Shown one piece after another: positions 1 through 3,822 of a stretch of 6,753 bases of DNA. This stretch comes from Actinocrinis sp035946395 (GTDB lineage Bacteria; Actinomycetota; Actinomycetes; Streptomycetales; Catenulisporaceae): NCBI RefSeq assembly GCF_035946395.1, contig NZ_DASYZI010000247.1, forward strand, positions 1 to 6,753. The letters are read 5' to 3'. The notes beneath the pieces are model-generated. The model saw nothing but the letters and a program-made list of their open reading frames with translations, had not been told where the DNA came from and searched no databases. The position numbers and the translations under genes were made by a program. Within the stretch, counting starts at the first letter, position 1, and every line of letters starts with the position of its first letter.

Positions 1-1
1 G

Positions 2-175
2 ACCGGAGCGGTGATCGGCACCCTGAACAGCTCCGGGAACGGCACCTTCTCCAACACCTTCACCTTCATCTCCGGCGGTCAGGCGATCGACCCGGGCAGC
101 GTCACCGTCACCAGCCTCTTCGGCGCCTCGGCCACTGTCACACTCACGCCGTTCACGCCACCTCCCCACTACTAA
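2..175 (+). CDS. C-terminal fragment of a probable exported beta-rich protein
   Basis: An open frame runs in from the left edge and ends at TAA 173-175, giving 57 visible residues. The piece is rich in Thr, Ser, Gly and Val, has alternating beta-strand patterns such as TFSNTFTFISGG and SVTVTSL, and ends in a Pro-rich tail (TPFTPPPHY). It has no cysteine and no transmembrane segment. The composition is that of an extracellular domain, and the next gene downstream on the same strand also encodes an exported protein, which fits a secreted product. The start and any signal peptide lie outside the window. I do not recognise the family. The frame is supported by third-position G/C bias and by a possible hairpin terminator shortly after the stop. 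Confidence 0.6.
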   Translation, partial: TGAVIGTLNSSGNGTFSNTFTFISGGQAIDPGSVTVTSLFGASATVTLTPFTPPPHY

Positions 176-190
176 GCCGAAACCGGACAT

Positions 191-235
191 GTGCACGGAC
201 GATGCGGTCCCCTCTGCTCCGCGCTGTCCGTGTAC
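191..235 (+). terminator. Possible hairpin terminator after the partial first gene
   Basis: Bases 191-200 (GTGCACGGAC) pair with 226-235 (GTCCGTGTAC) over 10 bp with one G-U wobble. A second short stem, 204-207 with 219-222 (GCGG/CCGC), continues inside the loop. The hairpin starts 15 nt after the TAA of the first gene and has no T-tract, as is common in actinomycetes. It could instead be a leader structure of the downstream secreted-protein gene. Confidence 0.35.
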
Positions 236-299
236 GCCGCTGCCCCGCGCGTGCGCACGACCGTGCACACGCCTGATTCCCATGTCTCTCACAGCCCCC

Positions 300-305
300 A
301 GGAGG
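300..305 (+). promoter_or_regulatory. Ribosome binding site that sets a TTG start
   Basis: AGGAGG at 300-305 stands 5 nt before TTG at 311. It is a near-perfect Shine-Dalgarno. It favours TTG 311 over the in-frame GTG at 191, which would put about 40 non-signal-like residues in front of the export signal. Confidence 0.8.
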
Positions 306-310
306 AAAAG

Positions 311-835
311 TTGAGTCACCGTCTCATCAGCAAGGCCGTGCGCACATCGGCGTTGATCGGCACGGCCGGTGTCGTCTCCGCCGCAGCCCTGTTCGCGTCC
401 GCGCCGGGCGCGCTCGCATCCCCGGTGAAGGCACCGGCAGCTCAGCGGACCCTCAGCGTCACGTTGTCCTGCTCGACGATCTCGGGTCTGAGCGACAACC
501 TGGCGTCCTACTCGGCCACCTGGATCTGGTACCAGGGCGGGATCAACGGCACGGAGATCTCGCGTCAGAGCCTCAACAGCGGGCTGTGTCCCCCGGCCGG
601 CGACGGGGCCATCACCGCCACCGCCACCGGAGCCCAGCCGACGAACGCCGACACCCTGTTCGTCTTCGTCGAAGGCGGCATGGGCGGCTGCGGATCCTTA
701 ACGAGCGGAACGACCTCGTTCACCCCGGGCGCGCCCGCCACGATCAACGTGAACATGACCAACACGAGCCCATGCTCATACCAGAAGAACCTGCCGAAGG
801 CCGTCGTGACCAGTAGCTTCGCCGGTCAGAGCTAG
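311..835 (+). CDS. Small secreted four-cysteine protein of unknown function
   Basis: I place the start at TTG 311, behind AGGAGG, giving 174 residues to TAG 833-835. The N-terminus is a classical Sec signal peptide: basic residues (Arg4, Lys8, Arg11), a hydrophobic stretch at about 13-31, and a likely cut after ALA at residue 36. The mature part of about 138 residues is rich in Thr, Ser, Gly and Asn. Its four cysteines, at about 54, 93, 127 and 155, could form two disulfides. Stretches such as LSVTLSC and TLFVFVEGG, and INVNMTN near the end, look like beta strands, so an extracellular beta-sandwich is plausible. No catalytic motif, LPXTG sorting signal, lipobox or membrane anchor is visible, so it is probably released. 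I do not recognise the family. It lies on the opposite strand to the NRPS operon and converges with it, so a shared role is not indicated. Confidence 0.8.
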   Translation: MSHRLISKAVRTSALIGTAGVVSAAALFASAPGALASPVKAPAAQRTLSVTLSCSTISGLSDNLASYSATWIWYQGGINGTEISRQSLNSGLCPPAGDGAITATATGAQPTNADTLFVFVEGGMGGCGSLTSGTTSFTPGAPATINVNMTNTSPCSYQKNLPKAVVTSSFAGQS

Positions 836-871
836 GTGAGTTCGAGCACCATCCAGTAGAGGGAAACTGCG

Positions 872-921
872 GAGCCCCGGTCCCGGTCCCAGTCCGGACA
901 CGTGTCCCGGGGCCGGGGCTC
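872..921. terminator. GC-rich hairpin between convergent genes, likely bidirectional terminator
   Basis: Bases 872-886 (GAGCCCCGGTCCCGG) pair with 907-921 (CCGGGGCCGGGGCTC) over 15 bp, with one G-U wobble when read on the plus strand. The 20-nt loop contains a smaller palindrome (GGACACGTGTCC, 896-907), which overlaps the right arm by one base. The hairpin sits 36 nt after the secreted-protein stop and about 20 nt beyond the end of the minus-strand operon. There is no T-run on either side, as is usual for high-GC actinomycete terminators. Confidence 0.7.
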
Positions 922-942
922 TGGCGGCGGCGGTGTGAGTCG

Positions 943-1632
943 TCAGTGTGTGACAGCTGATTCGCGCGCCGCGCGTTCGAGCGCTGCGACGTCGCCGCTC
1001 ATCAGGACTCGGACGTTGCGGGTGACCGCCTCGATCGGCCAGTTCCACCAGGCCACTTGCAGCAGGCGGGCGATTTCGTCGTCTTCATAGCGCAGCCGGA
1101 TCAACCGGGCCGGGTTGCCGCCGACGATTGCGTAGGGCGGAACGTCGGCGGTGACCACCGAAGCGGCCGCGACCACGGCGCCGTCACCGATGGTCACGCC
1201 CGGCATGACGGTCGCGCCGTCGCCGAGCCAGACGTCGTTGCCGACCACCGTGTCGCCGCGGCTCGGCGTGATCATCAGGTCGAACGCGTGCTCCCAGCCG
1301 CCTTCGAAGATCGGGAACGGGAAGCCGGACACGCCGTCCATCCGGTGGTTGCCCTTGCTCATGATGAAGCGCACGCCGCTGGCCAGGGCACAGAACCGGC
1401 CGATCACCAGACGCTCCGGGCCGTGGTGGTGCAGGATGTTGCGCTGCTCGAACTCCTCGGCGTGTTCGCGATCATGGTAGTAGGTGTACTCGCCTATGTC
1501 CGTGTACGGCGATTTCACCAAAGGCCTGAGAAAGACCATGTCGCGGTAGTCGGACAGCGGATGTACCCGTGCAGGATCGGGGCCCAACGCCGCCTTCTCC
1601 CCCGGTGTCGGCGGCAGAGGCGGCGTCTCCAT
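943..1632 (-). CDS. Vat/CatB-type hexapeptide-repeat acetyltransferase
   Basis: A protein of 229 residues from ATG 1632-1630, close to the usual Vat length of about 210-220. It should transfer an acetyl group from acetyl-CoA to a hydroxyl or amine of a small molecule in the cytoplasm. The pattern is that of xenobiotic acetyltransferases: LVIGRFCALASGVRFIM (75-91), then GNHRMDG (94-100) with the catalytic-type His96 that matches the Vat active-site histidine. Left-handed beta-helix repeats follow (VVGNDVWLGDGATVMPGV, 129-146), then PYAIVGGNPARLIR (166-179). The C-terminus WWNWPIE (195-201) is typical of the family. The start ATG overlaps the stop of the carrier-protein gene (TGATG), with GAAGGAGA just upstream, so translation is coupled. 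A longer in-frame reading back to 2007 would run through two genes and is rejected. Known Vat enzymes acetylate streptogramin A antibiotics. At the end of an NRPS operon it may be a self-resistance enzyme or the last tailoring step. The substrate is unknown. Confidence 0.9.
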   Translation of the reverse strand: METPPLPPTPGEKAALGPDPARVHPLSDYRDMVFLRPLVKSPYTDIGEYTYYHDREHAEEFEQRNILHHHGPERLVIGRFCALASGVRFIMSKGNHRMDGVSGFPFPIFEGGWEHAFDLMITPSRGDTVVGNDVWLGDGATVMPGVTIGDGAVVAAASVVTADVPPYAIVGGNPARLIRLRYEDDEIARLLQVAWWNWPIEAVTRNVRVLMSGDVAALERAARESAVTH

Positions 1633-1919
1633 CAGATCTCTCCTTCGTCGAGCGGGCCGGCCGCGGAGTGCGCCAGGACGTGCTCGGTCAATTGGGCGAC
1701 CGTGGGCTTCTCCGCGACCGACAGGACACTGACTGGTACGCCGAACTCGGCCCGCAGCCGTTCGGCGAGACTGAGCGCCAGCAGGCTCGGCGCGCCAAGT
1801 AGGAAGAAGTTGTCTTGTGGCTCGATCTGCATCTGCGGGTCGCCGAAGAGATCGCGCCAGATGTCGGTGATCCGCAACGCGATGTCTTCGGGCTGCGGGG
1901 GGACGGACGTGCCGGTCAC
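1632..1919 (-). CDS. Stand-alone peptidyl/acyl carrier protein
   Basis: A 95-residue single carrier domain starting at GTG 1919-1917. The core motif DNFFLLGAPSLLALSLAERL (36-55) matches the carrier pattern DNFFxLGGxSLLAxxL, with Ser45 as the expected phosphopantetheine attachment site. The preceding helix IALRITDIWRDLFG (13-26) and the following EFGVPVSVLSV fit helices I and III of a PCP. The motif reads LGAPS rather than LGGHS or LGGDS, so the second Gly and the residue before Ser differ. Once converted to the holo form by a phosphopantetheinyl transferase (not in the window) it would carry an aminoacyl or acyl thioester. No free adenylation enzyme is present here, so it is loaded by the NRPS A domain, by an enzyme outside the window, or by transfer from the NRPS carrier. 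The GTG overlaps the upstream stop by 4 nt (GTGA), and its own stop overlaps the acetyltransferase start. Confidence 0.92.
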   Translation of the reverse strand: MTGTSVPPQPEDIALRITDIWRDLFGDPQMQIEPQDNFFLLGAPSLLALSLAERLRAEFGVPVSVLSVAEKPTVAQLTEHVLAHSAAGPLDEGEI

Positions 1920-2683
1920 GACAGTTCCTCCGGCTTTGGCGTCGGCTCCGGGCCTGACTGCGGGTCTGACTGCGGGTCCGCCACGGTCGCCGCATCGCCA
2001 GGCGCACTACCTACTGCGGCGACGCTGTCGCCGGCCCTGCCGTGCACCGGGAAGCGCGGATCGAAGCGGCGCTCCAAAAGTTCGGCCATCCGCGCCGCGC
2101 CCGGCTCGCCACTGCGTCGCAGCGTCGCGACCAGCGAGTCCATCTCGTGGTCCTCCTTGTTCTGGCCCAGTTTGAAGATGCCCTCGATCCGGGTGATGTC
2201 CAGTTCGAAACCGACCACCCGCTGGAAGTACTCCTCGAACAGCTCCGTGGTCACCTGGTCGAGCGTCCAGGCCGGATCCGGTGCGAGGCGGTGTTCCTGG
2301 TCCGCGATCAGGTCGGCGACCTGGCGCGCGGAGGAGGGCCGGTCCAGGATCCGGGGCACGCCGTGGACGTGCACGGCGGCGTAGTTCCAGGTCGGGAAGT
2401 GCGGCTCGTTGCCGTAGTCGGCCGGGCGGATGTACGAGTGTGGGCCGCGGAAGATCACCATGGCCTTGATGCCCCGCTCCATCATCCCGGTGATCGGGTT
2501 GGCCAGCGCCAGGTGCGCCCGCAGCCGACCGTACCGCCCCACTTCGCGGTCGAGGACGAACGGGATGTGGACGGCGTCGAGGCCCTCGTCTCCGGCGACG
2601 GTGAGCGTGCCGAAGGGATGCGCCTCGATCAGTTCGTGCATGACAGCTGTGTTCGCTGGCTGATACAGCTTGGGGACGTACAC
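1916..2683 (-). CDS. PaiB-family FMN-binding-type protein
   Basis: A 255-residue protein starting at GTG 2683-2681, behind GGAGG with 5 nt spacing. It begins with the family signature MYVPKLYQP, then HPFGTLTVAG (22-31), GLDAVHIPFVLD (34-45), LRAHLALANP (54-63), VIFRGPHSYIRP (76-87) and PTWNYAAVHVHG (97-108), all typical of PaiB / FMN_bind_2 (split-barrel flavin-binding fold). IEGIFKLGQNKED (166-178) matches the conserved C-terminal family motif. Family members are often annotated as negative regulators, after Bacillus PaiB, but no DNA-binding helix-turn-helix is obvious here and many homologues are biochemically uncharacterised. Residues from about 214 on form an extra low-complexity acidic/Pro tail with a tandem DPQSDPQS. 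The gene lies 12 nt after the dehydrogenase gene and overlaps the carrier-protein start by 4 nt. This placement suggests a direct part in biosynthesis, for instance flavin-dependent redox chemistry on a carrier-bound substrate (inference). A regulator role remains possible. Confidence 0.88.
   Translation of the reverse strand: MYVPKLYQPANTAVMHELIEAHPFGTLTVAGDEGLDAVHIPFVLDREVGRYGRLRAHLALANPITGMMERGIKAMVIFRGPHSYIRPADYGNEPHFPTWNYAAVHVHGVPRILDRPSSARQVADLIADQEHRLAPDPAWTLDQVTTELFEEYFQRVVGFELDITRIEGIFKLGQNKEDHEMDSLVATLRRSGEPGAARMAELLERRFDPRFPVHGRAGDSVAAVGSAPGDAATVADPQSDPQSGPEPTPKPEELS
1927..1931 (-). promoter_or_regulatory. Ribosome binding site of the carrier-protein gene
   Basis: GGAGG on the minus strand, 7 nt before GTG 1919-1917. 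It lies inside the last codons of the PaiB-like gene. This supports a GTG start and the 4-nt GTGA overlap. Confidence 0.75.
1955..1978 (-). repeat. Perfect 12-nt tandem duplication encoding DPQSDPQS
   Basis: The 12-mer TGACTGCGGGTC (plus strand) occurs at 1955-1966 and again at 1967-1978 with no mismatch. Read on the minus strand it encodes DPQS twice in the disordered C-terminal tail of the PaiB-like protein. It keeps the frame and looks like a recent slippage duplication. Confidence 0.85.
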
Positions 2684-2688
2684 CGCAT

Positions 2689-2693
2689 CCTCC
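2689..2693 (-). promoter_or_regulatory. Ribosome binding site that sets the PaiB-like GTG start
   Basis: GGAGG on the minus strand, 5 nt before GTG 2683-2681, in the 12-nt gap after the dehydrogenase stop. An ATG at 2688-2686 is closer to it but out of frame with the PaiB-like protein, so GTG is the start. Confidence 0.75.
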
Positions 2694-2695
2694 GG

Positions 2696-3817
2696 TCAGG
2701 TCAGTGAGAGCTCGCCGGTGGACAGGAACTCGTCGAGTTGCTCACGCATCGTCGCCTCTGCGAGCGGGTGGTGGACAAGCGCTCGGCTCGCGGCGAGCAG
2801 GTGCGCGGTACGTGCGCCGGACGCGAAGTCCGCGCCGCCCAGAAGTTCGGCGGCCCGGTCGGTCGAGTCGGTGATCGCCCGCTGGGCGGCGTACCGCGCG
2901 AACAGCGCACGCGCGAGCACTGCCTCGTTCATCGTTCCAGTGTCGACGAGTGCTGCGACACCCTCCACGGCGGCCGCCGCGCCTTCCAGGGCGCCGACCG
3001 TCAGCACCCGGTCACCGGCCGAGCCGCGGCGGCGCTCCAGCACCGTCTCGGCGAGCGCGCTCGCGACGCCGAGGTACGCGCCGGTGATCAGCAGGACGAA
3101 CCACACGAACGCACGCACCGTCTGCCCGGCGGCGTTGTCGGCGGGACCGAGCGGGATCACGTGATGTTCGGGCACGAACACGTCTTGCAGCGTCACTTCG
3201 TCGGTCTCGGCCGCGGCGAACACCGGGCTCTTCCAGAAGCTGCGGGCCTGGACGCCGGGCGACTCGGCCGGGGCCAGGATGTTGAGAAGCTGGCCGGCCC
3301 ACGGCGAGTCGTCCGGGGCCGCGACCATCATCGACAGCACGCCCATCGACCAGACCAGCGAGCAGGGCCGCTTCACGCCGGACACGGCGAGGCCGCCCTC
3401 GACCGCGCGCACGGTGACGCCTGGGGTGAACAGGTTCGAGGCGACGCCGCTCTCCGCGCCACAGGACGCGATCAGCATTCGCTGGGCCGCCACGTCCCGC
3501 AGCAGCGCACGCGCCTTCGCGTCCGTGAGGACGTCGGCGAGCCACGCCGCCTTGTACTGGTGCATCGTCGTGGCGACGGCGAGCGACGGAGCCCGGCTGC
3601 CGAGCGCGCGCTGCACGCGCACCGCCTGCGACGCGGTGGCGCCCATGCCGCCGAGTTCGGCCGGCAGCAGCAGATTGCCGCCGCCGGCGTCGCGGAACTC
3701 GCGGATCACCGCCGACCGCGGGTCTTCGGCGCCGTCGACGCCGAGCCGCGCCAGCCGGTCATCGAAACCGGGCAGGAACCGGTCGAGTTCGGCGCGCTCG
3801 GCGGACAGGAAGGACAT
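2696..3817 (-). CDS. Acyl-CoA dehydrogenase-like flavoprotein
   Basis: A 373-residue protein of normal ACAD length, starting at ATG 3817-3815, 5 nt after the NRPS stop, with GGAG in the last NRPS codons. ACADs are FAD enzymes that remove two hydrogens from the alpha,beta positions of an acyl thioester. Regions in order: an N-terminal helical domain with LLPAELGGMGA (50-60), matching the usual PEEYGG motif; IASCGAESGVASNLF (116-130) at the place of the TEPxAGSD flavin motif; SGVKRPCS (146-153); the middle beta domain ending VTLQDVFVPEHHVI (208-221), matching the FxDVxVP motif; then C-terminal helices with RAAELLGGADFASG (321-334). The usual YEG(T) segment carrying the catalytic Glu is replaced by ALVHHPLAE (346-354), so the base may sit elsewhere or the chemistry may differ. 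In NRPS operons such enzymes often oxidise carrier-bound aminoacyl groups, as in pyrrole-forming prolyl-PCP dehydrogenases and holomycin-type pathways. Here the carrier is plausibly the stand-alone PCP or the NRPS PCP (inference). Confidence 0.9.
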   Translation of the reverse strand: MSFLSAERAELDRFLPGFDDRLARLGVDGAEDPRSAVIREFRDAGGGNLLLPAELGGMGATASQAVRVQRALGSRAPSLAVATTMHQYKAAWLADVLTDAKARALLRDVAAQRMLIASCGAESGVASNLFTPGVTVRAVEGGLAVSGVKRPCSLVWSMGVLSMMVAAPDDSPWAGQLLNILAPAESPGVQARSFWKSPVFAAAETDEVTLQDVFVPEHHVIPLGPADNAAGQTVRAFVWFVLLITGAYLGVASALAETVLERRRGSAGDRVLTVGALEGAAAAVEGVAALVDTGTMNEAVLARALFARYAAQRAITDSTDRAAELLGGADFASGARTAHLLAASRALVHHPLAEATMREQLDEFLSTGELSLT

Positions 3818-3822
3818 GGCGG

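Noticed and set aside
191..310. GTG 191 as start of the secreted protein
   Set aside because: It would place 40 unstructured residues before the signal peptide and has no good ribosome binding site, while TTG 311 has AGGAGG.
1633..2007. N-terminal extension of the acetyltransferase back to 2007
   Set aside because: The extra 125 residues are Arg-rich and overlap the PCP and PaiB-like genes; ATG 1632 has a ribosome binding site and gives the normal Vat length.
1057..2175. Long plus-strand open frame of 372 codons
   Set aside because: It runs antisense to three well-supported minus-strand genes, is Arg/His/Ala-rich with no family motif, and is explained by high GC content.
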